Source: Endosaccharibacter trunci (GTDB lineage: Bacteria > Pseudomonadota > Alphaproteobacteria > Acetobacterales > Acetobacteraceae). Taken from it: DNA of 64,000 nucleotides. Position numbers and translations under genes: made by a program. Each line of letters begins with the position of its first letter. Position 1 is the first letter of the stretch. This document shows, in pieces, positions 55,353-63,799 of the stretch. The notes below the pieces were generated by a model. That model searched no databases, had not been told where the DNA came from, and saw only the letters and a program-made list of their open reading frames with translations. The DNA lies in contig JAMSKV010000015.1 in NCBI GenBank assembly GCA_024515975.1, positions 21,391-85,390 on the forward strand. Reading direction: 5' to 3'.

Positions 55353-55715
55353 ATGGCCGCAACCCGCCTCCTGGTCGTGGAAGACGAGTTTCTGATCCGC
55401 ATGACCTTGTCCGAAGTGCTGGCGGATGACGGTTACGACGTCGTGGAAGCCGGCGACGCGGCCGAAGCGCTCGAAGCCTTGAAGTCGCCGGGCGAGTTCG
55501 CCGCCATGCTGACCGACATCCAGCTTCCGGGCGGCATGGACGGGCGCACGCTCGCCGCCACGGCGCGGCAGGCGCGGCCGCAGCTTCCGGTGATCTTCAT
55601 GAGCGGCAGGCCGGATCCCGACGCGGGCCACAACCCGCTCGATGTGCATGTGAGCAAGCCCTACCTGCCCTCCACCATCTCGGCGGCGGTGCGGAAACTG
55701 GTCGGCGCGGCCTGA
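55353..55715 (+). CDS. Single-domain response regulator (REC)
   Basis: A 120-residue CheY-like receiver without output domain. Acidic pocket residues (VVEDEFL), phospho-acceptor aspartate in MLTDIQLPGGMDG, and the lysine in HVSKPY are present. It is probably a phosphotransfer or signalling intermediate. No histidine kinase is adjacent. It lies 22 bases upstream of the TPR glycosyltransferase on the same strand, so co-transcription is possible. Confidence 0.9.
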   Translation: MAATRLLVVEDEFLIRMTLSEVLADDGYDVVEAGDAAEALEALKSPGEFAAMLTDIQLPGGMDGRTLAATARQARPQLPVIFMSGRPDPDAGHNPLDVHVSKPYLPSTISAAVRKLVGAA

Positions 55716-55737
55716 GGGCGGCGGCGGGGACGGTCCC

Positions 55738-57483
55738 ATGCAGAAATCCCGTCGCTTCCGGCCGAACGGACGGGTGAGCCGGCAAGGAGGCGGCGTGCCG
55801 CTTGCGGTCGCGATCTCGCCCGCCCTGTCGGCCGCTGCGGCGGCGCCTCTTCCTGCTGCCGTCGAGGCGCCCCCCGCTCCACCCGGCGGGGAGGATGCGC
55901 GCCGGGCGGCCATGCGCGCCGGTTTCGATGCGCTGCATGCCGGACGCTTCGCCGAGGCCCGGGACCATCTGCTGCCTTTCCTCGACGAGGACGATATCGA
56001 GGCCAGTCTTCTGTGCGGCCTGGCGCTGGGCGCCTGCGGCCAGGCGACCGAAGCCGCTCCGCTTCTGAACGCGGTGGCGAAGCGCCGTCCGCAGGCGCTG
56101 CATCCCTGCGTCGACCTGATGACCCTGCTGCAGAAGCAGTTCCGTGCGGCCTCCGCCGAGCCGACCTTCCGCGCCTGCATCGCGCTTAGCCCGGACAACC
56201 CCAAGCTGCGCCTCGCATTCGCCCAGCTTCTGACCGACCTGCATCGTCTCGACGAGGCGATGGAGGAGGTGGAACGGTGTCTGGCCGCATTGCCGGACTA
56301 CGTGCCGGCGCTGAATCAGAAGGGCATCATCCGCATCGCGCAGAACCATCCGGATGACGGGATCGGCTTCTTTCGTCGCGTTGTGGAGCTGGACAACGAG
56401 AATGCGGCGGCCTGGGCCAATATCGGCTGCGCGCTGACCGCCGAGAACCGGTTCGAGGAGGCATTGGCGGCCTATCGCCGCTCCATCCATCGCAAGCCCA
56501 AGGATGCGCAGGTCCGTCTCAACCATTCCATCTCGCTGCTCAAGGCCGGCCGCATGGTGCAGGGCTGGCAGGAGCATGAATGGCGCTTCCAGCTTCCCGG
56601 CCATACCAAGCTTCCGCTCGATCGCCTGCTGTCGACTCTCGACGCCGATGCCGATCTGACCGGCAAGCGGATCCTGCTGACGCATGAAGAGGGGATCGGC
56701 GATACCCTGATGTTCCTGCGCTACGTGCCCCTGCTGGCCCGGCTGGGCGCGCATGTGATCGCCTGGGTGCCGCTGCCGTTGCTGCAGACGGTGGCGCGGG
56801 TGGAGGGCATCGCCGGCGTCCGCGCCACCCAGGATATCGAGTTCGATTGCGACTTTCATTGCCCGTTCATCTCCCTGCCGCGCGTCTTTGCTCTCCGCAC
56901 GGCGGATGTCTGGGGCGCGCCGGTGCCGTATCTGCGCACCGATCCGGAGCGTGTGGCGCTGGCGGCGCAGCATGTGCCGCCCCGGCGTCCTGGCGGTCCG
57001 TTGCGGGTCGGGCTGGTCTGGGGCGGCGCGCCGAGGCCGGAAAACCTCGCCGCGAACGCCATCGACCGCCGTCGCAGCATCGGTCTTGCCGCCCTGGCGC
57101 CTCTGGCCGAACTGCCCGGCCTGGCCCTGGTCAGCCTCCAGCTCGGCCCCTATGCGGCCGAGCTGACCGACCCGCCGGAGGACCTGCGCATTTTCGACCC
57201 GACCGATTTCATCGAGAACACGGACGATACCGCCAGCCTGATCCGCTCGCTCGATCTCGTGGTCAGCGTGGATACCTCCGTCGCCCATCTGGCGGCCGGG
57301 CTGGGCCAGAAGGTGATCCTGCTCGACCGCTACGACAATTGCTGGCGCTGGTTCTCCGGCCGAACCGACAGCCCGTGGTATCCCGGTCTCGAGATCATCC
57401 GGCAGACCCGGCCCGGCGACTGGGCCGGCGTGGTTGAACGTTTGTGCGATCGCCTGCGCATGCTTGCGTCGCACCAGAGCTAA
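55738..57483 (+). CDS. TPR-repeat protein with GT9-like glycosyltransferase domain
   Basis: A 581-residue cytoplasmic fusion. The N-terminal half (about 55-290) contains several TPR helices (for example AAWANIGCALTAENRFEEAL), and the C-terminal half (about 305-570) has THEEGIGDTLMFLRYVPLL, VGLVWGGAPRPEN and a final VVSVDTSVAHLAAGLGQKVI, all characteristic of heptosyltransferase/GT9-type domains. Similar fusions modify surface polysaccharide or protein in alphaproteobacteria. It precedes a palindromic element and two further glycosyltransferases transcribed the other way. Confidence 0.88.
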   Translation: MQKSRRFRPNGRVSRQGGGVPLAVAISPALSAAAAAPLPAAVEAPPAPPGGEDARRAAMRAGFDALHAGRFAEARDHLLPFLDEDDIEASLLCGLALGACGQATEAAPLLNAVAKRRPQALHPCVDLMTLLQKQFRAASAEPTFRACIALSPDNPKLRLAFAQLLTDLHRLDEAMEEVERCLAALPDYVPALNQKGIIRIAQNHPDDGIGFFRRVVELDNENAAAWANIGCALTAENRFEEALAAYRRSIHRKPKDAQVRLNHSISLLKAGRMVQGWQEHEWRFQLPGHTKLPLDRLLSTLDADADLTGKRILLTHEEGIGDTLMFLRYVPLLARLGAHVIAWVPLPLLQTVARVEGIAGVRATQDIEFDCDFHCPFISLPRVFALRTADVWGAPVPYLRTDPERVALAAQHVPPRRPGGPLRVGLVWGGAPRPENLAANAIDRRRSIGLAALAPLAELPGLALVSLQLGPYAAELTDPPEDLRIFDPTDFIENTDDTASLIRSLDLVVSVDTSVAHLAAGLGQKVILLDRYDNCWRWFSGRTDSPWYPGLEIIRQTRPGDWAGVVERLCDRLRMLASHQS

Positions 57484-57488
57484 AGAGG

Positions 57489-57599
57489 TTCTTTCCTGGA
57501 AGAAAGAAGCGAAGAAATCCGTCTGGCTCCGTGCCTGGCCGTTTGTTCGTAGCCAAACGGATGGAAGTCTTTTTGCTTCTTTTTCTTCAGAAAAAGAAG
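57489..57599. repeat. Palindromic intergenic element, copy 5 (complete)
   Basis: Hairpin 1 TTCTTTC/GAAAGAA (57489-57508), inverted repeat ATCCGTCTGGCT (57517-57528) with AGCCAAACGGAT (57551-57562), and hairpin 2 with arms CTTCTTTTTC and GAAAAAGAAG (57576-57599). It sits between convergent glycosyltransferase genes. Confidence 0.85.
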
Positions 57600-57612
57600 A
57601 TTCTTCCTGCCG

Positions 57613-58671
57613 TCATTCCCCCAGAACACACCGATACAGCGCCTCGTAGCCCTCCAGCATCGCGCCGGTACTGAAACGCTCCTCCACACGGCGTCGCGCT
57701 GCCCGGCGAGACAGGGGCAGGGCGGCTTTGATCGCCACGGCGAGCGCGTCCGTGTCACCGGCCGGCGCGTACCGTCCGCTGTCTTCGCCGATCACCTCGC
57801 GCACCGCGCCGCTGTCGAAGGCGGCGACGGGCAAACCGCAGCTCATCGCCTCGATCGCGGCCAGGCCGAAGGCTTCCGGCCAGCACGGGGTGGACAGGAA
57901 CACGCTGGCGCGTCCGAGCATGCCGGCCAGCGATGCGCGATCCAGCGCGCCGAGATAGGTCGCGCCGTTGCGCAGACGCGGCGCGATTTCGGCCTCGAAA
58001 TAGGCGCGGTCCTCGATCGGCCCGGCGAGGCGCAGCGCAATGCCGGCTAGGCGCGCGGCGTCGAGCGCCAGATGCGGCGCCTTCTCCGGCAGGATGCGTC
58101 CGCTCCAGGCGGCGCTTCCGTCGCCCTCCGCCGAGAAGGGCCAGGATTCGATCGCGATCCCGTTCGCCACCACGGAGGCGAAGGGCGACACGCGTTCCGG
58201 CCACCAGAGCCGCAACTGGTGCGCGGAGGCGGCGGAGACGCGATGGCGCGGCGAGAGCGCCTCACCGATGAACCACTCCAGCCCACCCACAGGCGGCGTG
58301 TGCAGCGATGTCACCATGCGCCAGCCGCGTTCGCGCGCCGCCATCGGCAGGAAGCGGTGCAGGCTGTGGTTATGCACGATGTCGAAATCGCCGGCGCCGA
58401 TGCGCGCGCACGCGGCATCGTAGGCCGCATCGACATGGGCCTTCAGCGCGGCATCGTCGGCGTGTTCGCGGCCGGGATGCGTCGCTTCCACATGCTGCCG
58501 CACGACCGGCACGATCGGGAAGTCGGGATCGCTGTCGCCCGAGGCGAACAGCGTCACCGCATGGCCGCGCGCGCGCAGCGCGTGGGCGAGGTGCCAGTTA
58601 TGCGCTTCGAGCCCGCCCGCGAAAGGCGGACGGATGGGGTGTCGCGCATGCGAGACCAGCGCGATCCGCAA
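57613..58671 (-). CDS. GT4-family glycosyltransferase
   Basis: A 352-residue GT-B enzyme: N-terminal VSHARHPIRPPFAGGLEAHNW (acceptor side), and a C-terminal UDP/ADP-sugar domain with GRILPEKAPHLALDAA and PCWPEAFGLAAIEAMSCG (the E-x7-E motif). The start is a TTG five bases after the preceding gene's stop; the longer frame upstream is spurious because it overlaps that gene. With the GT2 gene it probably builds a cell-surface glycan. Confidence 0.88.
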   Translation of the reverse strand: MRIALVSHARHPIRPPFAGGLEAHNWHLAHALRARGHAVTLFASGDSDPDFPIVPVVRQHVEATHPGREHADDAALKAHVDAAYDAACARIGAGDFDIVHNHSLHRFLPMAARERGWRMVTSLHTPPVGGLEWFIGEALSPRHRVSAASAHQLRLWWPERVSPFASVVANGIAIESWPFSAEGDGSAAWSGRILPEKAPHLALDAARLAGIALRLAGPIEDRAYFEAEIAPRLRNGATYLGALDRASLAGMLGRASVFLSTPCWPEAFGLAAIEAMSCGLPVAAFDSGAVREVIGEDSGRYAPAGDTDALAVAIKAALPLSRRAARRRVEERFSTGAMLEGYEALYRCVLGE

Positions 58672-58676
58672 GCGTC

Positions 58677-59681
58677 TCAGGCGTCGAGCCCGGTCTCGGC
58701 GACCTGCCCTGCCGCTACCACGAGAGCGGCCGGAAGCGCCACGCCGCCCGCCGCACCCGCCTGAATCGCACCTGCCTGAGTGGCACGCTCCTGCAGCTTG
58801 CGGATCACGGAGGCGGTGTTGCTGTAGGGCTGATGGCCGTGCTGGCGGGTCAGGGACAGATCCTGCTCCGTGGCCGGGCGCAGAATGCGGAGCTTCCGGT
58901 CCGGCGCGTTGTCGATCAGCCCCATCCGGGCGAAGGCGTCGAGCCAATGGCCCATGGTGCGATAGCCCCATTTCTCCTCGAACAGCTCGGCGTTGCGCAC
59001 GACGCTTTCGAGATGATGCACGGGCGGCATGTGGTGCGGATGGTGCTGGTGATAGCTCCTGGCGCCACGCAGCCAGGCGATCGGCACGCCGATCTGGTCA
59101 AGCGTCTTGCCGAAATCCGTGTCCTCACCGCCATAGCCGACATAGCGCTCGTCGAACCCGCCAGTGGCGAGGAAGGTATCGCGCCGGATCGCGAAGGTCA
59201 GAGACCAGAAGCAGCGGTAATCCTCGCAGATGCGCAGGCGCTGGCCCGGCGGCCCCTGCCGGTCGGAATGTTTTTCCGCCACGGTGGCGAAATGCTCGAA
59301 ATCGAGCGGCCCGCGGCTGGTCGCGTCGTCCAGATACAGCACCTCGCCCATCAGCAGCCCGTCGAGCGCGGCCAGGCCGTCGCGATAATCGGCCACCAGG
59401 GTCGGGTCGGGGATGCAATCGATATCGAGAAACACCAGGTTGCGGCCTGTCGCCTCCCGCGCCACCCGGTTGCGCGCGCCCGCCAGGGGCAGCATCTCAC
59501 CGGGCACGGGAATCTGCCGCACCGGGAACGGCATGGGCGGCAGATCGGCGAAGGGCTGGGGCTGCATCACGGCGATGATCATCTCCGCGGGCGGCACCGT
59601 CTGCATGGCGAGGCCCTGCATCACCTTGCGGAGGTGACCGCCGCGTCCCCGTGCCAAAGTCAGTACCGAAACATCCCCCAT
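58677..59681 (-). CDS. GT2-family glycosyltransferase
   Basis: A 334-residue GT-A enzyme with VSVLTLARGRGGHLRKVM near the N-terminus, FLDIDCIPDP (DxD motif), GGFDERYVGYGGEDTDFG (acceptor-binding galactosyltransferase-type loop) and an alanine-rich C-terminal tail of unknown purpose. ATG at 59681 has GGAG upstream; a GTG at 59690 is possible. Five bases separate it from the GT4 gene, so both form one operon. Confidence 0.88.
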   Translation of the reverse strand: MGDVSVLTLARGRGGHLRKVMQGLAMQTVPPAEMIIAVMQPQPFADLPPMPFPVRQIPVPGEMLPLAGARNRVAREATGRNLVFLDIDCIPDPTLVADYRDGLAALDGLLMGEVLYLDDATSRGPLDFEHFATVAEKHSDRQGPPGQRLRICEDYRCFWSLTFAIRRDTFLATGGFDERYVGYGGEDTDFGKTLDQIGVPIAWLRGARSYHQHHPHHMPPVHHLESVVRNAELFEEKWGYRTMGHWLDAFARMGLIDNAPDRKLRILRPATEQDLSLTRQHGHQPYSNTASVIRKLQERATQAGAIQAGAAGGVALPAALVVAAGQVAETGLDA

Positions 59682-59934
59682 CGGAGCCACTCCATCCTAC
59701 GAGCACGCTCCTGCGGAGCTTCGTCACGACAACGCAAGAAAAGGGCGATTTTTTCCGCGTTGCTGTTTTTCACGGGGCTGTTTTTCACGGGGAGCGACCG
59801 CGCGTGGACGAAGAACGCCCGGTCCGAATGTCGAAAGATGGCATAGCCGTTATTAAAAGGTCATCGTCAACATTTTAAGGATCGATTCAGGATCTAACCC
59901 GTAAGAAGGAGCCCTCAGAGGAGTGTACGCCGCG

Positions 59935-60126
59935 ATGAGTACCCGAAAGCATGTCGTTGACGACCTCGAGACGATGACGCTCTTCAACGAACTGGGCCAG
60001 GTTATCGCGACGTATGACAAGGCCCTCGACCAGAAGATGTGCCGTTTCCTCGAACGGATGGTCGCTGACGGCGAGTATACCTACGAGAAACGGGACGTCC
60101 CGCTCTCGCGCCGAAACGCGGCCTGA
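59935..60126 (+). CDS. Small protein of unknown function (63 aa)
   Basis: A soluble, helical, acidic/basic mixed protein (KHVVDDLETMTLFNELGQ, then MCRFLERMVADGEYTYEKR). The ATG is preceded by a GAGGAG twelve bases upstream, a slightly long spacing; a GTG at 59923 is in frame but too close. The 250 bases before it are comparatively AT-rich and may hold its promoter. No family recognised. Confidence 0.6.
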   Translation: MSTRKHVVDDLETMTLFNELGQVIATYDKALDQKMCRFLERMVADGEYTYEKRDVPLSRRNAA

Positions 60127-60185
60127 TTGCCGAGGCGTGCTACCTGTCGGACGGGCCGCCCGACGAGAGCACGTCGTTCATCCTG

Positions 60186-61082
60186 TCACCCCAGTCGCCC
60201 TGCCGCCTCCCGGGCGATGGCGGCGAACAAGGGGGAAAACATATCCGGCGTAGGCTGCCCGCCTCTCGTATAGGCAGCGATCAGGACCGGACCTGATCCG
60301 TTCGGCGGCCAGGCGACCAGGATATCGCCCGCGGCATCGGCGCCGTTGTTGCCGGTCTTGTCGCCAGCCGTCCAGCCCGCCGGCAATCCCGCGCGCAACC
60401 TGTTCAGGCCTGTCGTGCAGGCTACAAGCCAACCCCGCAGCATCTCTCGCGACGATGGCGTCAGCACGTCGCCCAGCACGATCCGCCCCAGCGTGGTGGC
60501 CATGGCATGCGGAGTCGTGGTGTTCGCGAGTCCGCCCAGCTTGGTCCGGTTCACCATCGGCTCGCCGTCGTCGAGACGGCTTGTCATGTCGCCGAGTCCG
60601 CGCCAGAACCGCGTCACCGCAGCGGGACCGCCACTGCGCGTCAGCAGCAGAGTGGCGCAGCTATTGTCGCTCTGCTCTATCGCCGCGCGGCACATCTCGC
60701 CGACCGTCATTTCTCCACGGGCGAGGTTCGCGCGCGCCACGGGGGCATACCAGTCCGGCACGTCCGCCTTGGTGAACCGGATCACGGCATCGAGCCGTTC
60801 GGCGCCCCGATCGACATTGCGCAACACCAGAGCAACCAGCGACATCTTGAACGTGCTGCACATCACGAAGCGCTCGTCTGCCCGCCAGCCGATCTGTCGC
60901 CCGGTCGTCACGTTCGTCGCCCAGAACCCGACATGCCCGCCACTGCGCCGTTCGTAGTCGCGAACCGCACCGATCTCCGGCGCCACAGCGGACTGCGCCC
61001 AGGCAGGGGGCGCCAGGGCGATGCCGAGCGTGCCGAGCATCGCCCCACGCCGCGTCAGCGAAGCCGTCGTTTCTCCCAGCAT
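60186..61082 (-). CDS. bla: Class A beta-lactamase
   Basis: A periplasmic serine beta-lactamase of 298 residues. All class A motifs are present: CSTFK (Ser70-x-x-Lys), SDN (Ser130) in EQSDNS, EPMVN in the omega loop (Glu166 and Asn170), and DKTGNNG (Lys234). The N-terminus has a twin-arginine-like signal (SLTRRGAMLG then AWAQ). ATG at 61082 was chosen because it begins this signal. No AmpR-type regulator is adjacent. It hydrolyses penicillins and possibly other beta-lactams; the spectrum cannot be predicted. Confidence 0.93.
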   Translation of the reverse strand: MLGETTASLTRRGAMLGTLGIALAPPAWAQSAVAPEIGAVRDYERRSGGHVGFWATNVTTGRQIGWRADERFVMCSTFKMSLVALVLRNVDRGAERLDAVIRFTKADVPDWYAPVARANLARGEMTVGEMCRAAIEQSDNSCATLLLTRSGGPAAVTRFWRGLGDMTSRLDDGEPMVNRTKLGGLANTTTPHAMATTLGRIVLGDVLTPSSREMLRGWLVACTTGLNRLRAGLPAGWTAGDKTGNNGADAAGDILVAWPPNGSGPVLIAAYTRGGQPTPDMFSPLFAAIAREAAGRLG

Positions 61083-61386
61083 GGCCTTTTTCTCCCGTCG
61101 TCGGTGCACAGGAACGGTTAGCCTTTGGCCACCGAGCGCGTCGCCGGTCTGGCAGACGGCGCCCCGTCTGGCAACGAGCGGAGACCGGGCCGAGGCCGCC
61201 GGTGTCCATCCGGCGCAATGACGGCCCGGCCGGACCATGCGGAGACGGGCTTCCAGGGCGAAATTCCCCGCGGAGGCGGTCGCCTCGCCACCGCCAGTGG
61301 TTCGCTATGCGTTCCTCCGGCGCCCCTGACGAGCACAGGCCCTCCCGTGCTAGGGAGAACGCCCTGGCGATGGAAGGATGGGCGGC
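61083..61386. other. Intergenic region between bla and a divergent glycosyltransferase
   Basis: About 300 bases without a supported gene. It must hold both divergent promoters. GGAAGG at 61372-61377 is the ribosome site of the downstream gene; I see no clear operator or hairpin. Confidence 0.5.
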
Positions 61387-62550
61387 ATGGCGGATGACGG
61401 AGCTTCGTTGAGTGCCCGGCCCGGCGGCGCGCGGCCGATCTCGTTCTTCGTGCATCATCAGGGCCGTGGCCATGCCAACCGCACCATGGCGATCATCCGT
61501 CGGATGCGTGCGGATCGGCGCGTGACGGTCATGACCGCCAAACCCTCATTGTTCGACGGGTTCGAGCGCCCGATCGAGCTTGTCGAGTTGCCGAACATGA
61601 TCGGTGCCGCGGTGCCGAGCCAGGCCTTGTTCGAGCAGCCCACGCCGGAGGTGATGCATTGCGTGCCGCTGGGCGTCTGGGAAACCAGGCGAACCATGCG
61701 CCGCATTCTGGATCATCTGGACGATGCCGATCCGGCCCTGTTCGTGATCGACGTGTCCGCCGAGATCGCGCTTCTGTCTCGGATCGCATCGGTTCCGGCG
61801 GTGAAGATCCGCATGCACGGGGACAGGCTCGATCCTGGCCATCTCGGCGCCTACCAGGCCTGCGTCGGGCTGCTGGCCCCGTTCGATTCCAGCATCGAGC
61901 AGGCCGACTTTCCCGGCTGGGCGCGCCGCAAGACCTGCTACACCGGCGGCCTCTGCACCACGACGGATGCGGTGCCCTCGCGCGAGGAGGCCCGGGCCCG
62001 GCTCGGCATCGCTCCGGATCGCGAGACCGTGCTGGTGCTGACCGGCCATGGCGGTGCCGGCACGCCTTACGCCCCGCTCACCATGGCCGCCCGCGCGGTT
62101 CCGGATGCGCTGTGGATGGTGGTCGGCCCGGTGCATCGCGAGGGACACGAAACCGATTTCGGCAATCTGGTCGAGAAGGGATGGGTGTCCGACGTGACCG
62201 CTCATATCGCCGCTGCCGACGTGGTGATCGCGTCGGCCGGCGACAACACGGTGCACGAGATCGCTCGCGTCGGCCGGCCGTTCATCTGCGCCCCGGAATG
62301 GCGCTATTTCGGCGAGCAGACCCGCAAAGCCGAGCAACTTGCCGAGGCCGGAGCCGCGGTCGCGCTGTTGCAGTGGCCGGGGGCGCTGGAACCGTGGCGC
62401 GCCCTGCTGGATCGCGCCAGGGCCTTGAACCCTGAGCATCTCCGCCGCCTCTACGATCCCGATGCGGCCGGCGTCGCCGCCGCCTATCTGGAAGGGCTGG
62501 CGGACTCGCTCTGGCGCGAGAAACGGATCGCCGCGGTGCCTGCGGCCTGA
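61387..62550 (+). CDS. MurG-like GT-B glycosyltransferase
   Basis: A 387-residue protein with an N-terminal FFVHHQGRGHANRTMAIIRR (glycine-rich acceptor loop) and a C-terminal half resembling the GT28 domain: LVLTGHGGAGTPYAPL, ADVVIASAGDNTVHEIA and RPFICAPEWRYFGEQ. Two ATGs compete (61378 and 61387); GGAAGG is well spaced for the second. Substrate unknown. It is followed two bases later by an alpha/beta hydrolase in the same direction. Confidence 0.85.
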   Translation: MADDGASLSARPGGARPISFFVHHQGRGHANRTMAIIRRMRADRRVTVMTAKPSLFDGFERPIELVELPNMIGAAVPSQALFEQPTPEVMHCVPLGVWETRRTMRRILDHLDDADPALFVIDVSAEIALLSRIASVPAVKIRMHGDRLDPGHLGAYQACVGLLAPFDSSIEQADFPGWARRKTCYTGGLCTTTDAVPSREEARARLGIAPDRETVLVLTGHGGAGTPYAPLTMAARAVPDALWMVVGPVHREGHETDFGNLVEKGWVSDVTAHIAAADVVIASAGDNTVHEIARVGRPFICAPEWRYFGEQTRKAEQLAEAGAAVALLQWPGALEPWRALLDRARALNPEHLRRLYDPDAAGVAAAYLEGLADSLWREKRIAAVPAA

Positions 62551-62552
62551 GC

Positions 62553-63461
62553 ATGCGTTCGCCGTCTCGCTCACGCGTGGTCGCGATCGGTCTGGCCGCC
62601 GCGATGCCGCTTGGCATTCTCGCGCTCCAGCAATCGATCCGCCTGGCGTTTCTCCGCTTCCGCAAACCGATCGGGCCTCCGACTTCGCGACTTGATGGGG
62701 CGCAACCGGTGTCCTTCGCCGCGGAGGACGGCATCTCTTTGTCCGGCTGGTGGCTCCAGGGCCGATCGGCCGCGCATGGGACGGTGCTGCTGGTGCACGG
62801 GATCGGCGGCAACCGTCTCACCCTGGTGCGACGCGCGCGGACGCTGCATCGCGACGGCTTCTCGGTTCTCCTGTTCGATCTGCGGGCGCATGGCGAGAGC
62901 GGTGGCTCGCATATTGGATTCGGCTTTCCCGAAGCGCGCGACGTCGCCGCTGCGATCGAGTTGGCGCGCGCCCGTAATCCCGGCGGGAAACTCGGGGCCA
63001 TCGCCATATCGCTCGGCGGTGCGGCGGTACTGCTCGCCTCCGAGCCGCCCCGTCTGGATGCTCTGGTGCTGGAATCGGTGTTTCCCGATATTCGCCCGGC
63101 CATCGACACGCGCATCGCCGCGACCCTGCGCTCCTGGGTGAGCAGTGGCGTCGCCTGCCGCGTCGCGCCGGCTTTGGGACGCCTCTTCGCGTGGCTTCTA
63201 CCGATTCTGACTGGCGTGCGCCCCGGCACGCTCCGCCCGGCGCAGCAGATCGGCATGATTCACGCGCCCGTGCTGATCGCGTCCGGCTCGCTCGATCCCT
63301 TCACCACGATGGCCGACACCCGGGCCCTGTTCGAGCGCGCCAACGCGCCCAAGACTCTGTGGTGGGCCGACGGCGCGGAACATACCGATCTGGAACGGTT
63401 TGCCCCGGAACCGTACTGGAATGCGGTTTTGCCGTTTCTGCATCGGCATTTGCGCGAGTGA
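62553..63461 (+). CDS. Alpha/beta-hydrolase-fold protein
   Basis: The 302-residue protein has an N-terminal hydrophobic segment (about 8-30) that may anchor it, then VLLVHGIGGNRLTLVRRA (oxyanion region), DLRAHGESGG, AISLGGAA (nucleophile serine), SGSLDPFT (Asp) and GAEHTD (His). It is probably an esterase or lipase-like enzyme facing the periplasm. It is two bases downstream of a glycosyltransferase gene and is likely co-transcribed. Confidence 0.87.
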   Translation: MRSPSRSRVVAIGLAAAMPLGILALQQSIRLAFLRFRKPIGPPTSRLDGAQPVSFAAEDGISLSGWWLQGRSAAHGTVLLVHGIGGNRLTLVRRARTLHRDGFSVLLFDLRAHGESGGSHIGFGFPEARDVAAAIELARARNPGGKLGAIAISLGGAAVLLASEPPRLDALVLESVFPDIRPAIDTRIAATLRSWVSSGVACRVAPALGRLFAWLLPILTGVRPGTLRPAQQIGMIHAPVLIASGSLDPFTTMADTRALFERANAPKTLWWADGAEHTDLERFAPEPYWNAVLPFLHRHLRE

Positions 63462-63479
63462 CGCGGGGGAAGGAGATGC

Positions 63480-63533
63480 CTTCTTCTTCTGAAGAGAAGA
63501 AGCAAAAGGAATTCTGTCCGTTTGGTTCGGAGT
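63480..63533. repeat. Palindromic intergenic element, copy 6 (left half only)
   Basis: A hairpin with arms CTTCTTC and GAAGAAG (63480-63502), then AAAAGGAATTCTGTCCGTTTGG and a short tail. The matching right half of the inverted repeat and the second hairpin are missing, so the copy is truncated. It follows the alpha/beta hydrolase gene. Confidence 0.6.
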
Positions 63534-63756
63534 ATGCGGCACGGCAGCGGGGCAGGGGAAACAGCTCTAGCTGGACAGCACAGGCCCTGGCGCCGGCATT
63601 CCGCTCCGCCTCGGTCGGAACGCGCAGAACGGTCAACGTGTCCTCGGTCCAGTCCACGGACTCTTCGTCGCGGAGCTGGCCCAGCCACTACTCCGAGCAA
63701 GAGTGGCTCCAGATGTCCCGTAAGCGGTCGAAATTGACACCTGTCTTGTCGTGAAT
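63534..63756 (-). other. Interrupted open frame, possible gene fragment
   Basis: On the minus strand, reading left from 63750, one frame gives DKTGVNFDRLRDIWSHSCSE, a stop, then WLGQLRDEESVDWTEDTLTV and continues into the truncated palindromic element. The amino-acid composition is protein-like, but there is no start and one stop lies inside. It may be a decayed gene piece; no family is assigned. No other feature is visible in this 220-base gap. Confidence 0.25.
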
Positions 63757-63788
63757 GGGCTCTCGCGACTGCTTTGTCGCGAGAGCCC
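63757..63788. terminator. Perfect stem-loop terminator before the chemotaxis receptor 3' end
   Basis: GGGCTCTCGCGAC and GTCGCGAGAGCCC form a perfect 13-base stem around TGCTTT. It lies just past the stop codon of the minus-strand receptor gene and probably ends its transcript. Confidence 0.75.
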
Positions 63789-63799
63789 GGTGGTTCCTC

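Noticed and set aside
63600..63665. GcrA-like N-terminus (VDWTEDTLTVLR) on the minus strand
   Set aside because: The first residues resemble the GcrA DWT start, but the following sequence lacks the recognition helix, so the match is too short to call.
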